Shown: in pieces, positions 31,500 through 44,107 of the stretch
How positions within the stretch are numbered: the stretch's first letter is position 1
How the letters are laid out: each line of letters begins with the position of its first letter
Assembly (NCBI GenBank): GCA_019802505.1
Contig: JAFMOC010000266.1
Coordinates: 1-64,000 of the forward strand
Reading direction: 5' to 3'
Length of the DNA: 64,000 nt
Origin: Corydoras sp. C115
Lineage: Eukaryota; Chordata; Actinopteri; Siluriformes; Callichthyidae
Notes under the pieces: model-generated
Database searches by the model: none
What the model saw: only the letters and a program-made list of their open reading frames with translations
What the model was told of the DNA's origin: nothing
Program-made: the position numbers and the translations under genes

Positions 31500-31612
31500 C
31501 CAGTGATAGATTGGTGTCCTGTCCTGGGTGTATCTGCCCAGTGCCCGAAACGTTCTCCCCTGGATGGGCACGGGGACTGTCCTCCCCCCGCGACCCTAGT
31601 AGAGGATAAAGT
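31466..31612 (+). mobile_element. Truncated family A SINE with a GT run at its 5' side
   Basis: (GT)n at 31468-31498, then GCCCAGTGATAGATTGG to GAGGATAAAG. The GT run lies exactly where the GTGTGAGTGAGTG seed is in full copies. Confidence 0.8.
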
Positions 31613-32205
31613 ATACTGTATATATATGTACATGTATAGTGTGGCATGAGCGTGGTGGAACCATCAGTAATGGACTTTGATTATATATAATGATCGCACC
31701 CGATGAATGTGTGCGCTCTTTACATTTACACCAGTCAGCACATTTAATTTAATGTATATAGAATAATGTGTTAGCCCACTCTCTTGAGTTTCTTAAATTC
31801 ATTTGTTGCTCCTACAACAATAACCACACCCACCCACGAGATGAGTGCCACGCCCACCAATGCACTGTACCTCAGAGAGTATCCATGATACATAAAAAGG
31901 AGAATATTAATCATTTAAAAAAGCACAACACCTACCCGAACTGACTCAAACGGGGTTAGTGCCAACTCTGCTGAGATGCTAAGGGGAACTCCATCCACCC
32001 ACAAGAGAAGAGCCTATAATTACAGAATAAAAGGATATTTATCTTTTTATATGTTGTATATTTAAAAAAATACATATAATATTTGAATACTGTACATTTT
32101 CCTCACAATAGGATCCACAGTATTTTAATGTTTTATAATATTGATGATTATAGTTCTGAACATTTGAGAATATAAACCCCACCCTTGAATTTTTTTTACA
32201 AAGTG
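31613..32205. other. AT-rich single-copy sequence
   Basis: No gene or recognised repeat. Confidence 0.4.
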
Positions 32206-32290
32206 ACCTACAATTATCTCAACTTGGTTGGGGTCAGGGTTGGTACCTCAGGAGCAGTGGGGGTTAAGGGCCCTACCACTGAGCAACCAC
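32206..32290 (-). mobile_element. Diverged family B SINE, source of the minisatellite
   Basis: AAGTGACCTACAATTATC, GGGGTTAAGGGCC and ACTGAGCAACCACACC follow the order of a minus-strand family B copy. The head end continues without a break into the 21-bp array. Confidence 0.7.
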
Positions 32291-33965
32291 ACCCCACCAA
32301 TGAGCTACCATTGAGCTACCACACGTCACCACTGAGCTACCACACGTCACCACTGAGCTACCACACGTCACCACTGAGCTACCACACGTCACCACTGAGC
32401 TGCCATACCTCACCATTGAGCTACAATTGAGCTACCACACCCCACCGCTGAGCTACCATACCCACCACTGAGCTACCATACCCATCCATTGAGCTACCAC
32501 TCCCCAACACTGAGCTACCACACCCCACCACTGAGCTACACCACCTCACCACTGAGCTATTATACCCACCACTGAGCTACCATACATCACCACTGAGCTA
32601 CCACACCCCATCAATGAGCTACCATACATCACCACTGAGCTACCACACCCCATCAATGAGCTACCATACATCACCACTGAGCTACCACACCCCATCAATG
32701 AGCTACCATACATCACCACTGAGCTACCACACCCCATCAATGAGCTACCATACATCACCACTGAGCTACCACACCCCATCAATGAGCTACCATACATCAC
32801 CACTGAGCTACCACACCCCATCAATGAGCTAACACACCCCACCACTGAGCTACACCACCTCACCACTGAGCTATTATACCCACCACTGAGCTACCATACA
32901 TCACCACTGAGCTACCACACCCCATCAATGAGCTACCATACATCACCACTGAGCTACCACACCCCATCAATGAGCTACCACACCCCACCACTGAACTACC
33001 ACACCCCACCACTGAGCTACCACACCCCACCACTAAGCTACCACACCCCACCACTGAGCTACCACACCCCACCACTGAGCTACCACACCCCACCACTGAG
33101 CTACACCACCTCACCACTGAGCTATTATACCCACCACTGAGCTACCATACATCACCACTGAGCTACCACACCCCATCAATGCGCTACCACACCCCACCAC
33201 TGAGCTACCACACGTCACCACTGAGCTACCACACGTCACCACTGAGCTACCACACCCCACCAATGAGCTACCACACTCCTCCAATGAGCTACCACACCTC
33301 ACCACTGAGCTACCATATGTCACCACTGAGCTACCACACCCCACCACTGAGCTACACCACCTCACCACTGAGCTATTATACCCATCACTGAGCTACCACA
33401 CCCCATCAATGAGCTACCACACCCCATCAATGAGCTACCACACTCCACTAATGAGCTACCACATCCCATCAATGAGCTACCACACCCCATCAATGAGCTA
33501 CCACACCCCATCAATGAGCTACCACACTCCACCAATGAGCTACCACATCCCATCAATGAGCTACCACACCCCATCAATGAGCTACCACACCCCACCAATG
33601 AGCTACCACACCCCACCAATGAGCTACCACACCCCACCAATGCGCTACCACACCCCACCAATGAGCTACCACACCCCAGCAATGAGCTACCACACCCTAC
33701 CACAGAGCTACCACACCCTACCACAGAGCTACCACACCCCACCAATGAGCTACACCACCTCACCACTGAGAGCTACCCACCACCCACCACTGAGCTACCA
33801 CCACATCACCACTGAGCTACCCACCACTGAGCTACCACACCCCACCACTGAGCTACCACACCCCACCAATGAGCTACCACACCCCACCAATGAGATACCA
33901 CACTCCACCAATGAGCTACAACACTCCACCATTGAGCTACCACACCCTACCACAGAGCTACCACT
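32268..33965. repeat. 21-bp minisatellite built from the A-box of a SINE
   Basis: About 80 units of the type CTACCACACCCCACCACTGAG. On the minus strand each unit reads CTCAGTGG...GGTAG, so joining units gives GGTAGCTCAGTGG, the Pol III A-box of family B, about every 21 bases. Box B is absent. Since 21 is a multiple of 3, both strands stay open for long stretches (SYHTPPM and GCGSSVV repeats); these are not proteins. A longer pattern exists: CTACACCACCTCACC recurs at 32536, 32850, 33101, 33352 and 33750. Confidence 0.93.
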
Positions 33966-34439
33966 TGAATTCAAACACCTAGCTGTGTCTTTTAAACAAA
34001 TAAATACTTGCAGTGTTTTGTGAACAGTTTGGGGAAACTCTTTACTGTTTCAGCAAGATTGCACTCCAGTGCTGGACGTAAGGGCCATGAAGAGACGGTT
34101 GGGTAACTTAAACTACAGACAGGAACTAAACCGGGATGGCTACAGATTCGGAGAGATTTTTTTTCTGAATAAGCAGTACATGTGTTGTATAAAAAAAAGG
34201 AAAGATCACCGAGTGCAAACCAAAACACGTGTTATCACATTGTGCAGCGAACCATGTTATATCTAGAGATATAAAGATCAGAGGGATTACAGCCGAGCTC
34301 CAAGACCGAGATAAAGAAAGCCAAAGCACAAAAGAGAATGGGTGAAAACAAGAAATCAAGTGTGATCATACAAGAAAATGGAAGAGAGCAGGGGGGGGGG
34401 GGGCTAATCTCTTTGTTCATGTCCTTCACACAGTCTGAC
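33966..34439. other. Single-copy sequence, purine-rich near the end
   Basis: 34270-34400 is purine-rich and ends in a G-run (34391-34402). No gene recognised. Confidence 0.4.
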
Positions 34440-34690
34440 TGCCATGTTTGATCTAGGTTTGAATTTTAATCTGGGGGGAGTTTCCATGTTCTCTCCGTGT
34501 CCGTGTGGGCTTTCCTTTCACAGCGCAAAAACGTGGATTCAGCCGGCTGCTCTAAACTGCCCCAGTGATATATTGGTGCCCTGTATCTGTGTATCTGCCC
34601 AGCACCTGAAACAACCTCCCTTGGATGGGAATGGGGAACCTTAGTTCCTTAAGTATAGTATTAAGCAGAAAATAATTGATGGTGATGGAT
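34440..34690 (+). mobile_element. Old, diverged family A SINE
   Basis: TTTGAATTTTAATCTGGG, GTCCGTGTGGGC and TGATATATTGGTGCCCTG to TTAAGCAGAAAATAATTG. The A-box part is lost. Confidence 0.65.
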
Positions 34691-34971
34691 ACTCATGTGA
34701 ACCACAATACATCACATTACTAACCCCGGTCACTATGAGGACAGAGTTCTTGTAGTGAAGTATAATTTTTTTTAATTATATAAAACTTAAATGAACTACC
34801 TTCTTTACACAAAAGTTTACACACACATACACACACCTCACCTAAAAAAGCTTTAATGACATCAGAACTTAAGTTGTTCCCCCCTTTAGCAGATATAACA
34901 TCTTTCACTCAACTGTAAAGGTGTGCAGGCAAGTCAAGGTTTTCTACATCAAACTCACATAACTATGGCTT

Positions 34972-35588
<617 letters not shown>

Positions 35589-36386
35589 TGCTGTGTTTTC
35601 ACTCATTTTCTTTCCCAGAGTCATGTCTTCCCACGTCCCTGTGTCCCCAGGTCTACTTGTATTAAATGATCTTGGGCTCTCTGGCATTTTAGGTCATATG
35701 TCCACAACCCCACACTTTCCATTACGCCCATTTCTTACGATAATATATTAAATTAACATCTGAGGTCATTTTTAGGTCATTAGGTAGTTAAGAGTCAGTG
35801 AAGGTGAACATGTTTAACTCGTGAGATCATTTAAAAATATATACAAACCTCCATCATGTGAAAAGATGGGAAACTTTGTAAAAAAAAAAAAAAAAAATGC
35901 AGTAAGAACTACATGTGGATGGAGCAGCTCAAAATGGTAAGGTGGGTGATGTCCATTTTAAAGACTGAGAACAAATAAAAGAATCTACAATAGAACTCTA
36001 AAATGCAGAGACAGCTGGTCGAGGGAGTTCAGAACGTTTTCCATCAGATGGGATTTCATAGAAAAAACAATACAGTGGGCAATATAATCATTCTACTAAA
36101 CATTTCACTATTTTTTATCCTGTACGAGGTGATATAGTGGCATTTTGACTGCATACTAACCACACCCTATGTTTGTGCCTCTTGGCCATAACATAAAATG
36201 GGTTCTATGAATGTTTGGGCAGATTGTCAGGTCTGCACCTAAAATTGGTCTGGTGGTAAGATTTAATGAAATTCATCGATTTAATCATGCAATAGCCCCT
36301 AGAGGGCTAAATAACAGCAACAAGGGACTACTATTTGAAAAGAACCCATTGTTTCCACAGCAGTGGTGAATGCTATAGCTGATGCT
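35589..36386. other. Single-copy non-coding sequence
   Basis: A-run near 35880-35897. No gene recognised. Confidence 0.4.
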
Positions 36387-36398
36387 TCTCAAACAACA

Positions 36399-36746
36399 TT
36401 CATTCATTCATTATCTTCCGCTTTATCCTCTATTAGGGTCGCGGTGGGGTTCCCCATGACCATCCAGGGGAGAACGTTTTGGGCGCTGGGCAGATAGACC
36501 CAGGACAGGGCACCAATCCATCGATGGACACACTCTCACTCACACACATACACTCTATATGGGGCAATTTGGAGAATTCAATTGACTTGATCCATGTTTT
36601 TGGACTGTGGGAGGAAAACGGAGAACCCGGAGGAAACCCACGCGGACACGGGGAGAACATGGAAACTCCACCCAGATGGGGATTTGAACCGGGAATCCCT
36701 AGTGCTGAGAGGAGAACGTGCTAACCACTAAGCCACCGTGCCGCCT
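36399..36746 (-). mobile_element. Family A SINE, unit 1 of a triple array
   Basis: Full length. Followed by GACGTTAAAACA (36747-36758). It has AACATGGAAACTCC, unlike units 2 and 3. Confidence 0.9.
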
Positions 36747-36758
36747 GACGTTAAAACA

Positions 36759-37107
36759 TTCATTCATTCATTATCTCCCGCTTTATCCTCTATTAGGGTT
36801 GCTGTGTGGTTCCCCATGCCCATCCAGGGGAGAACGTTTCGGGCGCTGGACAGATAGACCCAGGACAGGGCGCCAATCCATCGCTGGGCACACACTCACT
36901 CACACACACACATACTCTATATGGGGCAATTTGGAGAATTCAATTGACTTGATCCATGTTTTTGGACTGTGGGAGGAAACCGGAGAACCCGGAGGAAACC
37001 CACGCGGACATGGGGAGAACATGAAACTCCACCCAGATAGGGATTCGAACCGGGAATCCCTAGTGCTGAGAGGAGAACGTGCTAACCACTAAGCCACCGT
37101 GCCGCCC
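36759..37107 (-). mobile_element. Family A SINE, unit 2 of a triple array
   Basis: Followed by the same GACGTTAAAACA (37108-37119). It shares ACATGGGGAGAACATGAAAC with unit 3, so the two come from one duplication. Confidence 0.9.
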
Positions 37108-37119
37108 GACGTTAAAACA

Positions 37120-37466
37120 TTCATTCATTCATTATCTCCCGCTTTATCCTCTATTAGGGTCGCGGTGGGGTTCCCCATACCCATCCAGGGGAGAACGTTT
37201 CGGGCGCTGGGCAGATAGACCCAGGACAGGGCGCCAATCCATCGCTGGGCACACACTCACTCACACACACACACTCTATATGGGGCAATTTGGAGAATTC
37301 AATTGACTTGATCCATGTTTTTGGACTGTGGGAGGAAACCGGAGAACCCGGAGGAAACCCACGCGGACATGGGGAGAACATGAAACTCCACCCAGAAGGG
37401 GATTCGAACCGGGAATCCCTAGTGCTGAGAGGAGAACGTGCTAACCACTAATCCACCGTGCCGCCC
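37120..37466 (-). mobile_element. Family A SINE, unit 3 of a triple array
   Basis: Followed by a third GACGTTAAAACA (37467-37478), after which single-copy sequence begins. The head has CTAATCCACC. Confidence 0.9.
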
Positions 37467-37478
37467 GACGTTAAAACA

Positions 37479-37881
37479 GCCTAAAAGAATTTATGATGTG
37501 TTATCATCGTCCTCTTTCATGTTTTGTCTGTGCAGATTTCCTCCCACAGTCCCCAAAGGCATTAAGGGAGGTAAATTGGAGGCAATTCTAAATTGCCTCT
37601 AGGTGTGAATGTGTTCGTATCGGATGGGACTGCTGACCCGTCCGTGTTGTTGTGAATGACATATCTGTAATTACACTTTGAGCCGTGTGAAAATATTCTC
37701 ACAAATCACAGTCCCGACTAACATATTCAACGAAACATCCAAATGATCGCATATCAGGAGAACCATGGCAACATGGGAGCATTTTATTATGACACTCAAA
37801 ACAAATAACGGTGGCAGGATTTAATTGAGCCATGTCAGATTCACACAGTCCTTAGAGAAGATATAAGATATTGTATTGTCA
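37479..37881. other. Mostly single-copy sequence with a body-like scrap of family A
   Basis: TTTCCTCCCACAGTCC at 37539-37554 and GGCAATTCTAAATTGCC suggest a very old SINE-type remnant. Otherwise nothing recognised. Confidence 0.4.
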
Positions 37882-37892
37882 TGTATTATCTG

Positions 37893-38245
37893 TGGGGCGG
37901 CACGTTGTCTTAGTGGTTAGCACGTTTGCCTCTCAGCGCTAGGGATTCCCGGTTCGAATCCCCATCTGGGTGGAGTTTCATGTTCTCCCCGTGTCCGCGT
38001 GGGTTTCCTCCGGGTTCTCCGGTTTCCTCCCACAGTCCAAAAACATGGATCAAGTCAATTGAATTCTCAAAATTGCCCCATATAGAGTGTGTCTGTGTGA
38101 GTGAGTGTGTGCCCAGCGATGGATTGGCGCCCTGTCCTGGGTGTATCTGCCCAGCGCCCAAAACGTTCTCCACTGGATGGGCATGGGGAACCCCACCGCG
38201 ACCCTAATAGAGGATAAAGCGGGAGATAATGAATGAATGAATGAA
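37893..38245 (+). mobile_element. Family A SINE, full length, perfect TSD
   Basis: TSD TGTATTATCTG at 37882-37892 and 38246-38256. The A-box region is mutated (TTGTCTTAGTGG). Confidence 0.92.
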
Positions 38246-38277
38246 TGTATTATCTGCTTGGCTATGTCCACAAACAT

Positions 38278-38580
38278 CCATCCATCCATTATCTTCCGCT
38301 TTATTCTCTATTAGGGTCGTGGGTGGGGGTTCCATGCCCATCCCGGGGAGAACGTTTCGGCCGGTGGGCAGATACACCCAGGACAAGGCGCCAATCTATC
38401 GCTGGGCACACTCACTAACACATACACACTCTATATGGGGCAATTTGGAGAATTCAGTTGACCTAGATCCATGTTTTTGGACTGTGGGAGGAAACCGGAG
38501 AACCCGGAGGGAACTGGAAAACCCGGAGGAAACCCACGCAGACACGGGGAGAACATGGAAACTCCACCCAGGGATTCGAA
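38278..38580 (-). mobile_element. Family A SINE, 5'-truncated, TSD, internal duplication
   Basis: TGTCCACAAACAT (38265-38277) and TGTCTACAAACAT (38581-38593) form a 12/13 TSD. GAACCCGGAGG is repeated three times with small changes at about 38499-38530. The head stops at GGGATTCGAA. Confidence 0.87.
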
Positions 38581-38644
38581 TGTCTACAAACATGAATAAA
38601 TTATTATATATACATATATAAATGTACAAATATATATCGACTAA

Positions 38645-38790
38645 CTGGCCATTTTATTAGATACACCTCCTCATTTCTACACTCACTGTCTGTTTTTCAG
38701 TTCCACTTACCTTATAGATGGACTTTGTAGTTCTACAGTTCCATTCTGTAGTCCATCTGTTTCTCTACATACTTTTGAGTGTTTATTTTC
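38645..38790 (+). mobile_element. Family C dispersed repeat fragment
   Basis: GGCCATTTTATTAGATACACC, then GATGGACTTTGTAGTTCTAC and TGTAGTCCATCTGTTTCTCT. Confidence 0.6.
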
Positions 38791-38965
38791 AGAAATAAAG
38801 GATCGACTGACATACTGACTGAATGCAGCTCGATTCAGCTCGAGATCTGAGAGAGTGTTGGCACAGTGACATGATATGTACAAAAATGGTAAAGAAGACC
38901 AGAAAGGATTTAATTAAGCCACTTACGAAGCACAAATTACTGTGATCTGCTTGGCTAGGCCAAAG

Positions 38966-38969
<4 letters not shown>

Positions 38970-39021
<52 letters not shown>
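38970..39021. repeat. (CA)n microsatellite
   Basis: About 27 CA units. Confidence 0.94.
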
Positions 39022-39028
<7 letters not shown>

Positions 39029-39208
39029 AAAAATCTATCAAGAATCAAGTAAAAATATCTGCCAATATAAGTAAAGTTATCTACTTAAGATTTCTTACAA
39101 TAAGAAAAATTTTATTAAAACTAGATCATTTATCTCTCTTAGAAATCAATTAAATTCTAATACAAGTTTTGTTAGACGGTTTTAAGTTCTTCCGATTCGT
39201 TGAGGTTT

Positions 39209-39209
<1 letters not shown>
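39022..39209 (+). mobile_element. MITE-like fragment starting CACTGCAAAAAA
   Basis: CACTGCAAAAAATC, GTAAAAATATCTGCC and TCTTACAATAAG are words of a common fish non-autonomous DNA element, also seen at 62974. Class from memory. Confidence 0.5.

Positions 39210-39294
<85 letters not shown>
39210..39294. repeat. (CA)n microsatellite
   Basis: About 42 CA units. Confidence 0.95.
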
Positions 39295-39298
<4 letters not shown>

Positions 39299-39385
39299 TC
39301 ATTATTCTACATAGACTTACATTCATTTTACAGAGACTAAACCAAACCTTAACTCTTAACCACTAACCTTTAATTCACTTAACCT
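39295..39385. repeat. Dispersed short block next to CA repeats, copy 1
   Basis: ACATAGACTTACATTCATTT then (AACCTTAACTC)-like words. The same block follows an AT array at 40066-40150. Confidence 0.6.
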
Positions 39386-39559
39386 TTAACATACAAAGTA
39401 ATTAGTTTACATCTTTTTGTTTGCAAAATGACAATATTAAAAATGTAATTAAGGTATTTCAGGTTTCTGCTTGAATTTAAGACATTTATTGCATCCAGTA
39501 ATAACGAGATATGAAATTGATATGTTGACAGTCAACTACAGCTAACGTTCATTGAGCTT
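39386..39559. other. AT-rich non-coding sequence
   Basis: May hold the far end of the CACTGCAAAAAA element, but no inverted terminal repeat is clear. Confidence 0.3.
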
Positions 39560-39906
39560 CATCCATCCATCCATCCATTATCATCCTCTTTATCCTATAT
39601 TATATTCGCGGGGGGGTGGGTGGGGGAGAAAGATTCAGGCGCTGGACAGATACACCCTGGCAGATACATGCCATTCTATCGCTGGGCACACACTCATTCA
39701 CACAGACACACTCTATATGGGGCAATTTTTGAGAATTCAATTGACCTTGATCCATGTTTTTGGACTGTGGGAGGAAACTGGAGAACCCGGAGGAAACCCA
39801 TGCGGACATGGGGAGAACATGGAAACTCCACCCAGATTGGGATTCGAACCGGGAATCCCTAGCGCTGAGAGGAGAACGTGCTAACCACTAAACCACTGTG
39901 CCACTC
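39560..39906 (-). mobile_element. Family A SINE, full length, diverged 3' domain
   Basis: The 3' domain has a G-run and a shortened CAGGCGCTGG part. Head CCACTGTGCCAC. Confidence 0.85.
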
Positions 39907-39948
39907 CTGTATAGTGTGTGTGTGTGTGTGTGTGAGTGAGTGAGTTAT

Positions 39949-40064
<116 letters not shown>

Positions 40065-40065
40065 G

Positions 40066-40150
40066 TTGTCATTACGCTACATAGACTTACATTTATTTTG
40101 TAGAGACTAACCCAAAGTTTAACACTAACCATTACTATAACCAACCATTA
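40066..40150. repeat. Dispersed short block, copy 2
   Basis: ACATAGACTTACATTTATTT and AACACTAACCATTACTATAA match 39295-39385. ACCAACCATTATTTCATGGTTGGT forms a small palindrome at about 40141-40163. Confidence 0.6.
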
Positions 40151-40166
40151 TTTCATGGTTGGTTAT

Positions 40167-40213
40167 AGTAATAAATAATAATAATACATTTTATTTCATA
40201 GGCGCCTTTCTGG
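40167..40213. mobile_element. Fragment of the (ATA)n-headed retroelement
   Basis: AATAATAATACATTTTATTT then ATAGGCGCCTTTCTGG, as at 10746. Confidence 0.55.
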
Positions 40214-40230
40214 CTATATATATATATATA

Positions 40231-40572
40231 TTCATTCATTATCTTCCGCTTTATCCTCTATTAGGGTCGCGGTGGGGTTCCCCATGCCCATCCAGGGGAG
40301 AACGTTTCGGGCGCTGGGCAGATAGACCGAGGACAGGGCGCCAATCCATCGCTGGGCACACACTCACTCACACAGACACACTCTATATGGGGCAATTTTT
40401 GAGAATTCAATTGACTTGATCCATGTTTTTGGACTGTGGGAGGAAACCGGAGAACCCGGAGGAAACCCACGCGGACACGGGGAGAACATGGAAACTCCAC
40501 CCAGATGGGGATTCGAACTGGGAATCCCTAGTGCTGAGAGGAGAACATGCTAACCACTAAACCACCGTGCCA

Positions 40573-40575
<3 letters not shown>
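40231..40575 (-). mobile_element. Family A SINE, full length, AT tracts on both sides
   Basis: Short (TA)n at 40214-40230 on the left and a long one on the right. Confidence 0.92.

Positions 40576-40647
<72 letters not shown>
40576..40647. repeat. (AT)n microsatellite
   Basis: About 70 bases. Confidence 0.94.
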
Positions 40648-40651
<4 letters not shown>

Positions 40652-41229
40652 AACAGAAATTTAAAACAGATGAAAAAAATAGCACAGCAAAGGATTCATC
40701 AGGTCGTAGTTATCTAAATGATTCACACAAAAAATGATTGCAACTGGTTTTAGTTAATCATTTTGTCTCATCTGAGCACAACGTTGAGATCTCTACTAAA
40801 CTCAAGAGGAGATACGAGTGAGACTGAGGTTTTCATCTCAGGAGAGATGTGTGAGCAGCAGGGACTCTTTGTTGTCTAGGAGACACTACAGAGAAATGAA
40901 TGAGATCACCTTTCTGATTTTCGTTCCTCTGGGTTTCACCAGTTTGACTCATTATGAAGAGGTGAATGACAATCTACCTCCAAGCAGACCACGTCCTGTA
41001 TAGAGCCAAAAAAAATCTAAAAAACGGCTAAAAGTAGTATATTTTATTCCTTAACAATTTAAGAGCATATTAAAAGAAAAGGGTCCTGTGACTCAATGGT
41101 GAACAAACCTTTGTTTCAGCTATTAGATCTGTTATAGGTATCAATTTACAGAATGCATTTTAATATTTAACTCCAGACGTGTCTCTGAAACACTGAAAAT
41201 CTGGTTTTGTCTTTAAACTGAATCAATCT
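40648..41229. other. Single-copy non-coding sequence
   Basis: No gene or recognised repeat. Confidence 0.4.
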
Positions 41230-41375
41230 ATTCATCCATTATGTTCCGCTTTATCCTCTATTAGGGTCGCAGGTCCCCATGCCCATCTAGGGGAGAACGT
41301 TTCGGGTGCTGGGCAGATAGACCCAGGACAGGGCGCCAATCTATCACTGGGCACACACTCACTCACTCACCCTCT
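41230..41375 (-). mobile_element. Family A SINE, 5'-truncated
   Basis: Tail and 3' domain up to GGGCACACACTCACTCACTC. Confidence 0.83.
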
Positions 41376-41559
41376 CACTCATACTCAAGTATTCAATTAT
41401 TTTATTTGTCATTCCACAATATAAAGTACAGTATAGTATATGTGGAACGAGACAGTGTTCCGCAGGAACAATGTTCTACACATAACAGCTACTAAACAAC
41501 CAACATAAAGTGCACATGTGCAAACACAAGGATCACAATAAATACAGGACGATACTGTC

Positions 41560-41740
41560 ACAGGTGCTGGGGGCACCTGTCCCTCATTTGTGTGTTCATT
41601 GTCTCCGTTGGGTGATTGGTTTAATTTGTGCACGTGACCAGGGTGTTTTTCTTACTTAGTTTCCGTATTCCCTCTTCCCCGTGCACGTCTTCATTTGTGG
41701 ATTATTCCCGGTGTTAGTTCGTTTCGTTTGTTCCCCCTTT
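41560..41740 (+). other. GC-richer block before the minisatellite, possible LTR-like remnant
   Basis: GGTGCTGGGGGCACCTGTCCC and TTGTGCACGTGACCAGG are words I associate with fish retroelement ends, but no paired LTR, primer site or coding region is visible. Confidence 0.25.
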
Positions 41741-41965
41741 CCGTTGGTGTCCCTTTTTACCATTTTTTTTTTCCGTTGGTGTCCCTTTTTACCATTTATT
41801 TTTTTCCGTTGGTGTCCCTTTTTACCATTTTTTTTTTTCCGTTGGTGTCCCTTTTTACCATTTTTTTTTTTCCGTTGGTGTCCCTTTTTACCATTTTTTT
41901 TTTCCGTTGGTGTCCCTTTTTACCATTTTTTTTTTTCCGTTGGTGTCCCTTTTTACCAATTATTA
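41741..41965 (+). repeat. 33-bp minisatellite
   Basis: Seven copies of CCGTTGGTGTCCC, TTTTTACCA and a T-run start at 41741, 41773, 41806, 41839, 41872, 41904 and 41937. The period of about 33 keeps both strands open (RWCPFLPFFF), which explains the ORFs there. T-run length is the main variation. Confidence 0.93.
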
Positions 41966-42113
41966 CCATTTTTAATAATAAATCCGTTTTGTTTTTATAC
42001 CCGGTGTCTCTGGACTCTCCTTCCGCGCTCAACCACGGTACAACGCTGCGCACTATCCCCGCGCAGGTTGTATCCGTGGGAGTGTTTTGTCTTGATGAGC
42101 GTTTTGTCTTGAT

Positions 42114-42225
42114 GAGCATGATGAGCGTTTCTTTCGAACCGGCTACGCGGGGAAAAATGCGTACGCCGGTCCGAAGGAAACGTTCATCATGCGCAAGCCG
42201 TGTACGCAGTTTCCCTGCGTAGCCG
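42114..42225. repeat. Nested inverted repeats
   Basis: GATGAGCGTTTC...CCGGCTACGC (from about 42120) pairs with GCGTACGCCGG...AAACGTTCATC (to about 42190), with few mismatches. A third arm, GTACGCAGTTTCCCTGCGTA (42202-42221), is itself a 7-bp stem around TTTCC and is an inverted near-copy of GGCTACGCGGGGAAAAATGC. So one short motif occurs three times in alternating orientation. Function unknown. Confidence 0.75.
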
Positions 42226-42429
42226 ATTTCCCGGGGAAGACGAACGGAGTGCTAACAGATACACAGTACAGTAAACAATAAACATTCAAGTAATGATATG
42301 AAAGTAAACCCTGAGTTTGGTTTGTTAACAGTTAACATTAAGTGGAGACGTAACAGTGCTGGTGGCCATGCACATGTTCCAGGATGAAAATTATAAGAGT
42401 TTATAATTGTGGCAGTTCTTTATAATGTG
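42226..42429. other. Non-coding sequence without recognised features
   Basis: No repeat words. Confidence 0.4.
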
Positions 42430-42616
42430 CAAAACACACACTATATGGGGCAATTTAGAGCATTCAATTTATGTTTTTGGACTGTGGGAGGAAACCTAAG
42501 AACCCAGAGGAAGCCCATGTGAACACGGGGAGGATAAGAACACTCCTCTCAAACCCAAACCTAGAATCCCGAGTGCTGAGAGGCGAATGTGCTAACTACT
42601 AAGCCACCATGCCAAC
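42430..42616 (-). mobile_element. Family A SINE, 3' domain missing, diverged
   Basis: From ACACACTATATGGGGC to CTAAGCCACCATGCC. Confidence 0.75.
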
Positions 42617-42646
42617 GGTCATGTGACACATGAATTTAAATTAACC

Positions 42647-42953
42647 CATCCATCCATCATTTTCTGCTTCTAATTTCTCATGCCCATCCAGGGGAGAACG
42701 TCTCGGTTGCTGTCCAGATACACCCAGGACAGGGTGCCAGTCTATCGCTGGGCACACTCACTCACACAGACACACACAAACACACTCTATATGGGGCAAT
42801 TTAGAGCATTCAATTTACTTTGGATCCATGTTTTTGGACAGTGGGAGGAAACCGGAAAACCCGGAGGAAACCCACGTGAACACGGGGAGAACATGGAAAC
42901 TCCACCCAGATCAGGATTCTAGGCAAATATGCTAACTACTACGCCACCATGTC
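42647..42953 (-). mobile_element. Family A SINE, box B region deleted
   Basis: Tail, 3' domain and body, then CAGGATTCTAGGCAAATATG in place of the box B and anticodon-like parts. GTCATGTGAC(A/T)CAT flanks both sides (from 42618 and 42950) and may be a long, imperfect TSD. Confidence 0.78.
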
Positions 42954-42993
42954 ATGTGACTCATTAATCAAGGGTGTATGTATATATATATAT

Positions 42994-44082
<1,089 letters not shown>

Positions 44083-44107
44083 ATGTATGTGTATAGATAT
44101 ATATATC

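Noticed and set aside
32185..34023. Long ORFs on both strands with SYHTPPM or GCGSSVV repeats
   Set aside because: The unit is 21 bases, a multiple of three, so all frames without a stop in one unit stay open. The DNA derives from a SINE head, and there is no start context or flanking domain.
41681..42222. ORFs with RWCPFLPFFF and NGKKGHQRKKK repeats
   Set aside because: They follow the 33-bp minisatellite; the period is a multiple of three. No known fold or family is seen.
41560..42300. Complete LTR retrotransposon
   Set aside because: Some words recall retroelement ends, but there is no second LTR, primer-binding site or gag/pol coding region.
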